A DNA stretch of 64,000 nt from assembly GCF_900105335.1 (NCBI RefSeq), contig NZ_LT629770.1:3038001-3102000 (forward strand). Direction: 5' to 3'. The notes below the pieces were generated by a model that saw only the letters and a list, made by a program, of their open reading frames with translations, made no database searches and was not told the DNA's origin. Positions 1 through 8,475 of the stretch are shown here, in pieces. Both the position numbers and the translations under genes were made by a program. The stretch comes from Microbacterium paraoxydans (GTDB lineage Bacteria; Actinomycetota; Actinomycetes; Actinomycetales; Microbacteriaceae). Position 1 is the first letter of the stretch. Each line of letters begins with the position of its first letter.

Positions 1-48
1 CACGGATGCGGCGAGCGGGTGGAAGTCGGTGGGGGTGGTGACGGTCAC
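1..48 (-). CDS. Possible 5' end of a gene running off the window (partial)
   Basis: A GTG on the reverse strand opens a frame reading VTVTTPTDFHPLAASV up to the window edge. The 16 visible residues have normal high-GC actinobacterial codon use but are too few to recognise a family. A -10-like TAGAGT lies further upstream on the same strand at about 130-135, which would give a leader of roughly 75 nt. No clear Shine-Dalgarno sequence precedes the GTG. The call rests only on the open frame and its divergence from nothing else in 49-180, so it is weak. Confidence 0.3.
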   Translation of the reverse strand, partial: MTVTTPTDFHPLAASV

Positions 49-180
49 GCGGGAGGGCTTTCTGATGGGGGATGGGGTGCGGGCGATCGTGTCGCGCGCG
101 AAAGCAGAGCCGGGTGAGGCGGAGGTTTCACTCTAGCGTCGGCGACGCGGGCCTCCGCGCACGCGGCGGGAGGGCTCGGG

Positions 181-2994
181 TCACCCGGTGTTCTGCAGGC
201 CGGCGGCGACCCCGCTGACGGACAGGAGGAGCAGGCGCTGCTGTTCGGCGTCGGCTCCCGAGCCCTCCGGCTGCTCCGGCGCCGACCGGAGCGCGCGGAG
301 CGCCCGCAGCTGCAGGAGGGAGAGGGCGTCGACGTACGGGCTGCGCAGCTGGACCGCCCGCTGCAGCACGGGCTTGTTCTCCAGCAGTCCCTCGCCTCCC
401 GTGAGGCGGATGACCCAGCGACGGGTGAGGGCGAGCTCGTCGAGCACCAGGGCGGCGAGGTCGTCGCGATCGCCGAGGGCGAGGTACTGCCGGGCGATGC
501 GCTCGTCGGTCTTGGCGAGGCTCATCGCGACGTTGTCGACCATCGTGCGCAGCAGCGGCCACTCGCGGTAGGCCTCCGTGAGCAGTTCCTCGTCGCCGAC
601 GGCCTCGAGCGCGGTGCCGAGTCCGAACCAGCCGGCGAGGTTGATCCGGGCCTGCGTCCACGCGAACACCCAGGGGATGGCCCTGAGGTCTTCCAGCGAC
701 TCCACCGAGAGGCCGCGGCGGGCGGGACGCGAGCCGAGCGCGAGCAGACCGATCTCCTCCATCGGGGTCACGGTCGCGAACCACGGGGCGAAGCCCTCGG
801 CCTTGACGAGCGCGAAGAACCGCTCGCGGGAGGCGGCGTCCATGGTCGCGGCGACATCGGCGTAGCGGGCGGCCGCGCGGCTCGTGCGCTCCTCGACCGT
901 GGGGGAGGAGGCCAGCAGCGTCGCGGCGGCGACCTGGTCGATGTGCCGCATCGCGATCGCGGGCTCGCCGTAGCGGGCGAAGATGACCTCGCCCTGCTCG
1001 GTGAGCTTGAACCGACCGTCGACGGAGTGCGGGGGCTGCGCGAGGATCGCGGAGTTGGCGGGGCCGCCGCCACGGCCGAGCGCCCCGCCGCGGCCGTGGA
1101 AGAGGGTCAGCTCGATGCCGGACTCCTGCGCCCAGCGGGCGATCTTCTCCTGCGCCGTGTACAGCGCGAGGTTCGCGGCGACGGGCCCGACGTCCTTGGA
1201 GGAGTCGGAGTAGCCGAGCATGACCTCCAGCCGGTTGCCGGTCGCGGCCATCCGCTCGCGGAACTCCGGGAAGGTGACGGCCTCGGCGAGGATCCCCGGG
1301 GCCGCCTGGAGGTCGGCGAAGGTCTCGAACAGCGGCACGACGTCGAGCACCGGGGCGTCGTCGCCGAGCGCGTGACGGGCCAGCTCGTACACGTTCGCGA
1401 GGTCGGAGGCCGCCTGCGTGAAGGAGACGACGTAGCGACCCGCGGAGCGCAGTCCGCGGTCGCGCTGGATGTCCGCGATCGCGCGGAACACCTCCAGCAC
1501 CTCCTCGGTCTGCGTGCTGATCGGACCGCCGGCCTCGAGCTCGGCCAGGGCCTTCGCGTGCACCTGGGAGTGCTGACGGACTTCGAGCTCCGTGAGGTGG
1601 AAGCCGTAGGTCTCGACCTGCCAGATCAGATGCTGCACGCCGCCGAACGCGTGGCGGCGGGCTCCGGCGGCGACGAGGGAGGACTGCACGGCGCGCAGGT
1701 CCGCGAGCAGCTCCTCCGGACCCGTGTACCCCTCCTCGTCACCGCGCCGTGTGGCCGCCACGCGGCGGGCCATGACGAGGACGACCCGGCGGTGCGGCTC
1801 GTCAGGGGAGCGGGCCGCCAGCTCGTCGGCGACCGTCGGCTCCGCGGCGGTGAAACGCTCCCAGAGTGCGATGACCTCGGCGCTGGGCGGGGTGTCGTCC
1901 GCGGCGAGCGTGAGGGTGCGGCCGATCCGGTCGAGCGCCCGCTCGAGGCCGCGGAGCACGTGGTCGGAGGCGATCTGCGAGGCCTCACGGGTCACCGCGG
2001 CTGTGACGAACGGGTTGCCGTCGCGGTCGCCGCCGACCCAGGAGCCGATCCGTACGAACGCCGGGACGACCGGGGCGCTGGCGCCGGACTCCTCGCCGCG
2101 GAGGGCGTCGTCGATCCGGCGGTAGACGTGGGGGACCGTGGTGAACAGCGTCTCGTCGAAGACGCCCATGACGGTGCGGACCTCGTCGGTCGGGGAGGGC
2201 TTCTGCGCTCGCAGCGGCGCCGTGCGCCACAGGGTGTCGATCTCCTCGAGCATCCGGCGGCGGGCGCGGTGCTCCTCGGAGCCGCCTGCGCTCGCCGCGT
2301 CGTGCTGGGTGAGCAGCTCGGAGAGGCGGCGGATGCTCGACGAGACCGCGCGGCGCCGGGCCTCGGTCGGGTGGGCCGTGAAGACGGGGTGGAAGCGCAG
2401 ACCGTCCAGACGACGGCGGGCCTCGTCGTCACCGACCTCCTCGCGCAGCCGGGCGTACGCCCCCGCGACCGTGTCCGTCGCCAGGGCCCCTGAGCCCGTC
2501 GAAGGGCCTGACCCCACCTGGTTCCCTGAGCCCGTCGAAGGGCCTGAGCCCACCTGGGTCCCTGAGCCCACCTGGGTCCCTGAGCCCACCTGGGTCCCTG
2601 AGCCTGTCGAAGGGGCCTGCCCCGCCCGCTCCCGGAGCACGCGCACCCGCTGGTGCTCCTCGGCGAGGTTCACGAGGTGGAAGTAGCAGGTGAACGCGCG
2701 GGCGACCTCGTCGGCACGGGCGATCGTGAAGGAGTCGGCGATCGCCGCGGCGCGGTCGAACGCGTCGGAGCTGTGGTCCTCGTAGGCCTGGATCGTCGCG
2801 AGGCGCAGGCGCTCGACGTCCTCGAAGAGGTCGTCGCCGCCGGCCTCGCGGAGCACCTGGCCGAGGAGCTGGCCCAGCATCCGCACGTCGGAGCGCATGG
2901 CATCGGGGATGCCGCGACCGGCTTCGAAACGACCGATCACGCGGATGGCCTCGGTGGGCGTCGGCTCGGAGAAAGCGGGGGAATCGGGGGTCAC
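181..2994 (-). CDS. ppc: Phosphoenolpyruvate carboxylase with an in-frame repeat insertion
   Basis: Cytoplasmic anaplerotic enzyme that carboxylates phosphoenolpyruvate with bicarbonate to oxaloacetate. Family landmarks are present in order: TAHPTE with the catalytic His, GGDRDGNP, the FHGRGGALGRGGGP loop, and the conserved C-terminal QNTG. The GTG at 2994 has a TACTCT hexamer 6 nt upstream, suggesting a leaderless message and a product of 937 residues. An ATG at 2898 (905 residues) aligns better with the usual N-terminus near RSDVRMLG, so the start is uncertain. Between the N-terminal helices and TAHPTE, at about residues 127-169 counted from the GTG, there is a Gly/Ser/Thr-rich run made of TQVGSG and PSTGSG units that homologues lack. 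It is encoded by a nucleotide repeat array. The gene is divergent from nhaA. Confidence 0.95.
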   Translation of the reverse strand: MTPDSPAFSEPTPTEAIRVIGRFEAGRGIPDAMRSDVRMLGQLLGQVLREAGGDDLFEDVERLRLATIQAYEDHSSDAFDRAAAIADSFTIARADEVARAFTCYFHLVNLAEEHQRVRVLRERAGQAPSTGSGTQVGSGTQVGSGTQVGSGPSTGSGNQVGSGPSTGSGALATDTVAGAYARLREEVGDDEARRRLDGLRFHPVFTAHPTEARRRAVSSSIRRLSELLTQHDAASAGGSEEHRARRRMLEEIDTLWRTAPLRAQKPSPTDEVRTVMGVFDETLFTTVPHVYRRIDDALRGEESGASAPVVPAFVRIGSWVGGDRDGNPFVTAAVTREASQIASDHVLRGLERALDRIGRTLTLAADDTPPSAEVIALWERFTAAEPTVADELAARSPDEPHRRVVLVMARRVAATRRGDEEGYTGPEELLADLRAVQSSLVAAGARRHAFGGVQHLIWQVETYGFHLTELEVRQHSQVHAKALAELEAGGPISTQTEEVLEVFRAIADIQRDRGLRSAGRYVVSFTQAASDLANVYELARHALGDDAPVLDVVPLFETFADLQAAPGILAEAVTFPEFRERMAATGNRLEVMLGYSDSSKDVGPVAANLALYTAQEKIARWAQESGIELTLFHGRGGALGRGGGPANSAILAQPPHSVDGRFKLTEQGEVIFARYGEPAIAMRHIDQVAAATLLASSPTVEERTSRAAARYADVAATMDAASRERFFALVKAEGFAPWFATVTPMEEIGLLALGSRPARRGLSVESLEDLRAIPWVFAWTQARINLAGWFGLGTALEAVGDEELLTEAYREWPLLRTMVDNVAMSLAKTDERIARQYLALGDRDDLAALVLDELALTRRWVIRLTGGEGLLENKPVLQRAVQLRSPYVDALSLLQLRALRALRSAPEQPEGSGADAEQQRLLLLSVSGVAAGLQNTG
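2488..2614. repeat. REP-like repeat array inside ppc
   Basis: Three copies of a 19-bp unit, CCCTGAGCCCGTCGAAGGG or its one-base variant with CCTGTCG, lie at 2488-2506, 2524-2542 and 2596-2614. Between the second and third copies an 18-bp unit, CCCTGAGCCCACCTGGGT, is tandemly repeated three times (2543-2595, the first copy one base short). All spacings are multiples of three in the ppc frame, so the array is translated on the reverse strand as TQVGSG and PSTGSG repeats. The core CCCTGAGCC(T/C)GTCGAAGGG resembles a dispersed intergenic repeat that I recall from many high-GC bacteria. No further copy was noticed in this window. Confidence 0.85.
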
Positions 2995-3072
2995 CCTCCG
3001 AGAGTAGCCGGGTGGATCGGGGTGTCCTGCACGCATGACGACCGTGTGACGCCGCGGCCTACGATGGACGGG

Positions 3073-4239
3073 ATGCGCATCACAGCGAACCCCCTCCGCG
3101 GGCAGCAGTTCCCCGCCGTCCTCCTGCTCGTGGCCGCCGGCCTCGGACTCCTCTTCGCGAACCTGCCCACGCACGACGCGATCGCCGGGCTGTTGGAGAC
3201 ACACCTCGCCGTCCCCGGGACGGCGCTGGACCTCTCGATCGCGCACTGGGTGTCGGACGGCCTGCTCGCGATCTTCTTCCTCGTCGTGGCGATCGAGCTG
3301 CGGCACGAGCTCACCCACGGCGAGCTCGACTCCCCGCGGAAGGCCGTGCAGCCCGCCATCGCGGCCACCGGCGGCGTGCTCGTGCCGATCCTCGTGTACC
3401 TGCTGATCGCGGGAGGGCCGGAGACGGCGTCCGGCTGGCCGATCCCGACCGCCACCGACATCGCCTTCGCGCTCGGCGTGCTGGCGATGTTCGGACGAGG
3501 ACTCCCGTCCCGGGTGCGGGTGTTCCTGCTGGCCCTCGCGATCCTCGACGACATCATCGGCATCATCTTCATCGCGGTGCTCTTCGCGCACGACGTGCAG
3601 TGGCTCCTGTTCGGGCTCGCGATCGTCGGGGTGGCGGTGTTCTGGCTGCTGAGCCGCCTGCTGCACGCCACCGGACACACGCTCGTCGCGGTCGCGATGG
3701 CCGTCGTCGGCGTCATCACGTGGGGCCTCGTCGCCTCGTCCGGCATCCACGCGACCATCGCCGGCGTAATGCTCGGCCTCGTCATGGCGCCGGTACCCGC
3801 CGGACGCACCCGGCATGCGCTGGAGCCGACCGTGAACGGCGCGATCCTGCCGCTCTTCGCCTTCGTGGCGGCTTTCGTCGTCATCCCCGCCGTCTCGCCG
3901 ACGGCCCTCTCCCCGGCCTTCTGGGCGATCGTGGTGGCCCTTCCGGTGGGGAAGATCATCGGCATCTCCCTGTTCGGCTGGCTCGCCATGCGCATCCGTC
4001 CGAAGGGGGCCGACCCGGCCCTGCCGTTCGCGGACATCCTCGCCGCCGGCGCCCTGGGCGGCATCGGATTCACCGTCTCGCTCCTGCTCGCGAACCTCGC
4101 GTTCGAGGGCGACGCGGTCATCCGCGACCAGGCGATCCTCGGCGTCCTCGTGGGGTCGCTCCTCGCGCTGATCCTCTCCGGCATCGTCGTCACCCTGCGC
4201 GCCCGGTGGTACCGTCGCGCTGCGCCCATCCCCGCCTGA
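3073..4239 (+). CDS. nhaA: Na+/H+ antiporter NhaA
   Basis: Inner-membrane antiporter that exports Na+ (or Li+) in exchange for protons and contributes to pH and salt homeostasis. The 388-residue product is almost entirely hydrophobic with about 11-12 membrane segments, the usual size for the family. The ion-binding aspartates are visible in ILDDIIGIIFIA (the DD pair) and TATDIAFALGVLA. The GGIGFTVSLL motif near the C-terminus is also typical. I chose the ATG at 3073 because TACGAT lies 7 nt upstream, consistent with a leaderless transcript. The ATG at 3064 would lie inside that hexamer. The gene is divergent from ppc with only 78 bp between them, and mazG follows after 19 bp. Confidence 0.95.
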   Translation: MRITANPLRGQQFPAVLLLVAAGLGLLFANLPTHDAIAGLLETHLAVPGTALDLSIAHWVSDGLLAIFFLVVAIELRHELTHGELDSPRKAVQPAIAATGGVLVPILVYLLIAGGPETASGWPIPTATDIAFALGVLAMFGRGLPSRVRVFLLALAILDDIIGIIFIAVLFAHDVQWLLFGLAIVGVAVFWLLSRLLHATGHTLVAVAMAVVGVITWGLVASSGIHATIAGVMLGLVMAPVPAGRTRHALEPTVNGAILPLFAFVAAFVVIPAVSPTALSPAFWAIVVALPVGKIIGISLFGWLAMRIRPKGADPALPFADILAAGALGGIGFTVSLLLANLAFEGDAVIRDQAILGVLVGSLLALILSGIVVTLRARWYRRAAPIPA

Positions 4240-4258
4240 GCCGGAGCCCGGAGGAAGC

Positions 4259-4921
4259 ATGACCAGCGAGCAGCGAGGCCCCGAGGACATCGACGATCCG
4301 CTGCGCGCGGCCGCGGAGACCATGCGTGCGGTGCGGGAACGGTGCGTGTGGTCGCAGCGCATCACGCACCGCGACCTCGTGCCGTACCTCATCGAGGAAT
4401 CGCACGAGGTGATCGACGCGGTCGAGGACGGCTCGCGCGCCGACCTCCGCGAGGAGCTGGGCGATCTGCTGTGGCAGGTGCTGTTCCATGCCGCGATCGC
4501 GGCACAGGACCCGGACGACCCGTTCGACATCGACGACGTCGCCCGCACGCTCACCGAGAAGATGGTGCGGCGGCATCCACACGTGTTCGGCGACGAGGTC
4601 GCGGAGACGCCGGAGGAGGTGCTCGTGCACTGGAACGCGGCGAAGGCGGCGGAGAAGCGCACCCGCCGCAGCGTGCTCGACGGGATCCCGCGCGCGATGC
4701 CCGCTCTCGCCCGGGCGCAGAAGATGTCGGGTCGTGCCGCCGGCGCCGGCGTGGTGCCCACGCAGCCGTCCGCCCTGCGCCCGTCGTCGGAGGAGGAGCT
4801 CGGCGATGCCCTCCTCGCCCTCGTGGACACCGCTCGGGCCGAGGGCTGGGACGCGGAGCGCGCCCTCCGGGAACGGCTGACGCGCCTGGAGGACGAGGTC
4901 CGCGCCGCCGAGGCCGGTTGA
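4259..4921 (+). CDS. mazG: MazG nucleoside triphosphate pyrophosphohydrolase
   Basis: House-cleaning enzyme that hydrolyses NTPs and dNTPs to monophosphates and pyrophosphate. The metal-binding pattern is present as EESHE (residues 46-50) followed by EELGD (65-69) in a helical MazG fold. At 220 residues it corresponds mainly to one MazG domain plus a helical extension, shorter than the duplicated Escherichia coli protein. A good ribosome-binding site (GGAGG, 4 nt spacer) precedes the ATG. In many actinobacteria mazG sits directly before eno. Here hisS follows instead and eno lies about 9 kb further on. Confidence 0.9.
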   Translation: MTSEQRGPEDIDDPLRAAAETMRAVRERCVWSQRITHRDLVPYLIEESHEVIDAVEDGSRADLREELGDLLWQVLFHAAIAAQDPDDPFDIDDVARTLTEKMVRRHPHVFGDEVAETPEEVLVHWNAAKAAEKRTRRSVLDGIPRAMPALARAQKMSGRAAGAGVVPTQPSALRPSSEEELGDALLALVDTARAEGWDAERALRERLTRLEDEVRAAEAG

Positions 4922-4961
4922 TCGGACACGGACACCGCCGCCGACCTGGGAAGATGGACGG

Positions 4962-6239
4962 GTGGCTACCGTGAACGCGCCGCGCGGCATGCGCGACTTC
5001 CTCCCCGCCGACAAGGCCCGCCGTGAGCGGGTGCTCTCCGTCATCCGCGACCGCTATCGCGCGCACGGATTCGACGAGATCGAGACCCCCGTGGTCGAGG
5101 AGTACGACCGGCTGCATGCCGGCATCGGCGGCGACAACGAGAAGCTGTCGTTCAACATCCTGCGCCGCGGCCTGGATGCGGAGGCCGTCCGCGCCGCCGC
5201 CGACGACCCCGCGGAGCTCTCCGACCTCGGCCTGCGCTACGACCTGACGGTGCCGCTCGCCCGCTTCTACGCGAGCAACAGGGGACAGCTCCCCGGCGTC
5301 TTCCGGTCCATCCAGATCGGTCCCGTCTGGCGGGCCGAGCGTCCGCAGAAGGGGCGCTACCGCCAGTTCGTCCAGTGCGACATCGATATCATCGGCGACG
5401 CGTCCGCGCGCGCCGAGGCCGAGCTGCTGGCCGCGTCGCTCGACGCCGTCGACGCCCTGGGCCTGGAGGGCGCGAGCGTGCGGATCAACGACCGCCGCGT
5501 GCTGGAATGGATGCTGGAGCACTTCGGGTTCACCGAGGACGAGCGCCCGCAGGTGCTGATCACGATCGACAAGCTCGACAAGATCGGGCCGGAGGGTGTG
5601 GCCGCCGAGCTCCGCGAGCGCGGGGCCACGACGACCGCGGTCGACGCGTTCCAGGCCTTCCTCGGTCGTCCGCAGACGCTCGAGTACCACCCGTTCGGTG
5701 ACCGCCAGATCCGCAAGGCGCTCCCGGACGGCGCGCCGGACGAGCTCGTCGCCCACCTCGTCGGCATCGGCGAGGCGGTCGCGGCGGGGCGCGGGCAGGA
5801 CGACATCCCGCTCGTGTTCGACCCGTTCCTGGTCCGCGGCATGGGCTACTACACCGGGACGATCTTCGAGCTCGCGCACCCGTCGGTGACGTATTCGCTC
5901 GGTGGCGGAGGACGGTACGACGGCATGATCGGCCGGTTCCTCCAGCAGGACGTGCCGGCGGTGGGCTTCTCCCTCGGGTTCGAGCGCCTGGTCGACCTCG
6001 TCTCGACGGACCCGGCCACCGCGGCGCAGGCGATCGTGCTGGTCCACGACGCGGCGGTCCCCGTCGCGGAGCTCGTGGCGCACAAGACGGCCCTCGTCGC
6101 GAAGGGGGCGCGGGTGCGACTCGAGCAGCGCACGAAGAACCTCAAGGCGCTGCTGGAACGGTCGGCGGCGGACGGGTACACCCACTTCGCGAGCGTGCGC
6201 CCCGGAGACGACGAGCTCGAGGTCAAGACGCTGGCCTGA
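4962..6239 (+). CDS. hisS: Histidyl-tRNA synthetase
   Basis: Class II aminoacyl-tRNA synthetase that charges tRNA-His. The 425-residue product shows the N-terminal RGMRDFLP motif, the motif 2 region around RAERPQKGRYRQFVQCD, the histidine-binding segment RGMGYYTGTIFE, motif 3 near GGGGRYDGMIG and SLGFERL, and a C-terminal anticodon-binding domain. The GTG start is placed 6 nt after GAAGAT, matching the leaderless arrangement seen at many other genes here. A GC-rich hairpin directly after the stop probably ends the transcript. Confidence 0.95.
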   Translation: MATVNAPRGMRDFLPADKARRERVLSVIRDRYRAHGFDEIETPVVEEYDRLHAGIGGDNEKLSFNILRRGLDAEAVRAAADDPAELSDLGLRYDLTVPLARFYASNRGQLPGVFRSIQIGPVWRAERPQKGRYRQFVQCDIDIIGDASARAEAELLAASLDAVDALGLEGASVRINDRRVLEWMLEHFGFTEDERPQVLITIDKLDKIGPEGVAAELRERGATTTAVDAFQAFLGRPQTLEYHPFGDRQIRKALPDGAPDELVAHLVGIGEAVAAGRGQDDIPLVFDPFLVRGMGYYTGTIFELAHPSVTYSLGGGGRYDGMIGRFLQQDVPAVGFSLGFERLVDLVSTDPATAAQAIVLVHDAAVPVAELVAHKTALVAKGARVRLEQRTKNLKALLERSAADGYTHFASVRPGDDELEVKTLA

Positions 6240-6263
6240 ACGCCCCGTCGGGGCGGGGCGTTC
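6238..6263 (+). terminator. Hairpin after hisS
   Basis: The arms GAACGCCCC and GGGGCGTTC form a 9-bp stem around an 8-nt loop, beginning in the hisS stop codon. There is no T-tract, as is common for actinobacterial terminators. Confidence 0.6.
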
Positions 6264-6298
6264 ACCGGGCGTTCACGGCGGTCCGCTGGAATCGCGCC

Positions 6299-7102
6299 GT
6301 GCGTCGTCTGCCCCTGCTGACCCTGGTCGCGCTCGCCGCCGCGCTCGTCGTGGGTGCACGCACGGTCCTCGACCGGCAGGCCGCCGTCGCGCGTCGGCGC
6401 ATCGGAAAGCCGCTGGGGCAGCAGTCTCTCGACGCCGACCGTGTCTGGCGCCCGGGGCTCGAGGGCGAGCCGCTCGACCTCCTGCTGCTGGGCGACTCCC
6501 TCGCTGCCGGCCTGGGAGCGGCACGGCGGAAGGAGACCCTCGGGGCACGGCTCGCGAAGGCGACGGCACGCCGACTCGGGCGTCCCGTGCGGCTGCGCAC
6601 CGCCGCGGTCGTGGGCGCGGAGTCGCGGGATCTCGACGGGCAGCTCTCCCGCCTCCCCGCGGACTATCGCCCTGACGTCGCCGTGGTCGTGGTCGGCGGC
6701 AACGACGTCACCCATCGCCTCCCGGCAGCGGAGTCGGCCCGCCACCTGCGCGAGGCCATCGTCCGCCTGCAGGCTCGCGGCGCCCGCGTCGTCGTCGGCA
6801 CCTGCCCCGACCTCGGTGCCCTGCGCGCGGTGCCGCAGCCGCTGCGCCGCATCGCCTCCGGTCTGTCCCGACGGCTGGCGGAGGCGCAGGCGGAGGCCGC
6901 GCACCGGGAAGGAGCGGAGACGGTGGACCTGCGGCGGGCTGTCGGCCCGATGTTCTTCGACGAGCCGGAGGAGATGTTCAGCCTCGACCGCTTCCACCCG
7001 AGCGCCCTCGGCTACCGCCGCACCGCGGAGGCGCTGCTGCCGGCCGTCGAGCGGGCCGCCCTGGTCGCGCTCAGCTCCCGGCGGTCTCCGGCGTCGCGCT
7101 GA
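6299..7102 (+). CDS. SGNH/GDSL-family hydrolase, membrane-anchored or exported
   Basis: Serine esterase or lipase fold of the SGNH type. Block I is LLLGDSLAAG with the catalytic Ser, block III is VGGNDVTHR, and block V is DRFHPSALGY with the Asp-x-x-His pair. All catalytic positions are therefore present in a 267-residue protein. A hydrophobic N-terminal stretch (LLTLVALAAALVVGA) indicates a signal peptide or anchor, so it probably acts outside the membrane. The substrate cannot be told. The GTG start lies 6 nt after TGGAAT. The last 32 bp overlap the convergent VOC gene on the other strand. Confidence 0.85.
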   Translation: MRRLPLLTLVALAAALVVGARTVLDRQAAVARRRIGKPLGQQSLDADRVWRPGLEGEPLDLLLLGDSLAAGLGAARRKETLGARLAKATARRLGRPVRLRTAAVVGAESRDLDGQLSRLPADYRPDVAVVVVGGNDVTHRLPAAESARHLREAIVRLQARGARVVVGTCPDLGALRAVPQPLRRIASGLSRRLAEAQAEAAHREGAETVDLRRAVGPMFFDEPEEMFSLDRFHPSALGYRRTAEALLPAVERAALVALSSRRSPASR

Positions 7103-7598
7103 ACGAGGCCGCCCACTCTGCGACTCGTCGTGCGCTCTCCTCGTCGGAGAGGTCCTCCACGCGGGTCATGATCGACCAGCGGACGCCGAACGGGTCGCGG
7201 ATGCTGGCGTAGCGGTCGCCGGAGACGAACAGGGACGGCGCCTCGCGGACGGTCGCCCCCGCCGCGACGGCGCGCGCGACCACGGCGTCCACGTCCGGCA
7301 CATACAGGCCCATCGAGTAGCAGTCATCGTCGCCGGAAGGCGCGGGCACGAGGTGGTACTCGGGGCTGGGCTCGCCGAGCTGGAGCCGTCCGAGCCCGAA
7401 GTCGAGGTCGGCATGCGCGACGACACCGCCGAACTCCGTCACGTCGACCACGCGGGCGCCGAAGACGTCCCGGTAGAACTCGACGGCGCGGGCGGCGTCG
7501 GGGATCGCGAGGAAGGGGGTGAGCGAGGTCGCGCTGTGCGGGCGGCCGTCGGTGGTGTGTGCGCCGGTCACGCCGGCCGGAGGTGTCTGATCGGTCAT
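7071..7598 (-). CDS. VOC-family (glyoxalase/bleomycin-resistance fold) protein
   Basis: Small protein (175 residues) of the vicinal oxygen chelate fold. It resembles the PhnB or YdeM-like group: TPFLAIPDAARAVEFYRDVFGA at the start of the module, and DPFGVRWSIMTRVEDLS near the end. Such proteins are metal-dependent isomerases, dioxygenases or drug-binding proteins, and the substrate cannot be inferred. The ATG start at 7598 follows TACCGT by 6 nt. The gene is divergent from an AraC-type regulator 92 bp away, a common arrangement for regulator and target, and its 3' end overlaps the SGNH hydrolase gene antisense. Confidence 0.85.
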   Translation of the reverse strand: MTDQTPPAGVTGAHTTDGRPHSATSLTPFLAIPDAARAVEFYRDVFGARVVDVTEFGGVVAHADLDFGLGRLQLGEPSPEYHLVPAPSGDDDCYSMGLYVPDVDAVVARAVAAGATVREAPSLFVSGDRYASIRDPFGVRWSIMTRVEDLSDEESARRVAEWAASFSATPETAGS

Positions 7599-7690
7599 GC
7601 GGCCACGGTAGGCGGGGGAGGGCACCCGCCGCTTGAAGATCCGCGACACGTCGCCGACGCCGCGTCGGTGGCGCGTTCTACGCTGGGGCG

Positions 7691-8470
7691 ATGGTCGACC
7701 GGACGCGCGGAGTGCTCTATCCCGCACGGCTGCCCTCGTTCCATCGGCTGCCGCCGCCCGCAGAGGCCGCCGCGCTCGTCGCCTGGTTCTGGATCCCGGA
7801 GTGGAGCCTTCCGGAGGGCGAGGTGTCCCGGCAGGAGATCGTCTCGTATCCGGCCGTCAACCTCGTCGTCGCCCCGGAGGGCGTGTCGATCTCAGGCGCC
7901 ACGACCCGCGCGTCGACCAGGGAGCTGCGGGGGTCGGGGTGGGCTGTCGGCGCTCTGCTCCGCCCTGCCGCGGTCCCTGCCCTCACGGACGACCCTCCGG
8001 CCCTGATCGACGCGGAGCGGGCCTTTGACGCCCCCGATCTGCACGCGGCGGTGACGACGGCGATGCGGACCGCGCCCGAACGCCGGGAGTGCGCCGTCGC
8101 GGTCTTCTCCGCATGGCTGTCGCAGCGCGTGGGCCCGGTCGGCGCGGCGGGCCGGCAGGCCAACGCGATGCTCGACGTGCTGCTGGGGGAGGGGGCGGCG
8201 CTGACGCCGGAGGAAGCGGCGACCCGACTCGCGCTCTCGGTGCGCACGCTGCAGCGGCTCACGCACCGCACCGTCGGGCTCTCGCCGGGCGCGATCATCC
8301 GCCGCCGCCGGCTGCAGGAGGCGGCGCAGCGTCTCCGCGAGGAGCCGGAGACGGACCTGACGGCGCTCGCCGCCGCGCTGGGATACGCCGACCACGCCCA
8401 TCTCACGCGCGACTTCGCGGCCGTCCTCGGCCTGCCGCCGCGCGACTATCGCACCAGGGTCTCCGGCTGA
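7691..8470 (+). CDS. AraC-family transcriptional regulator
   Basis: The 259-residue protein has an N-terminal sensor-like region (YPARLPSFHRLPPP, then EIVSYPAVNLVV, as in proteins with the DUF6597 or cupin-like domain) and a C-terminal AraC double helix-turn-helix at about residues 155-255. The latter includes LSVRTLQRLTHRTVGLSPGAIIRRRRL and the second helix region ALGYADHAHLTRDF. The start follows TACGCT by 6 nt. It is divergent from the VOC gene and is likely to regulate it or itself. The ligand is unknown. Confidence 0.88.
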   Translation: MVDRTRGVLYPARLPSFHRLPPPAEAAALVAWFWIPEWSLPEGEVSRQEIVSYPAVNLVVAPEGVSISGATTRASTRELRGSGWAVGALLRPAAVPALTDDPPALIDAERAFDAPDLHAAVTTAMRTAPERRECAVAVFSAWLSQRVGPVGAAGRQANAMLDVLLGEGAALTPEEAATRLALSVRTLQRLTHRTVGLSPGAIIRRRRLQEAAQRLREEPETDLTALAAALGYADHAHLTRDFAAVLGLPPRDYRTRVSG

Positions 8471-8475
8471 GGCGA

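Noticed and set aside
2488..2614. CRISPR array
   Set aside because: The repeats are 18-19 bp, partly directly tandem, lack unique spacers of 30-40 bp and lie inside an intact coding frame. No cas genes are nearby.
181..4935. A single 1584-codon open frame on the reverse strand
   Set aside because: Only the first part (181-2994) is ppc. The rest runs antisense through nhaA and mazG with Arg/Glu-rich low-complexity translation, which is a high-GC shadow.
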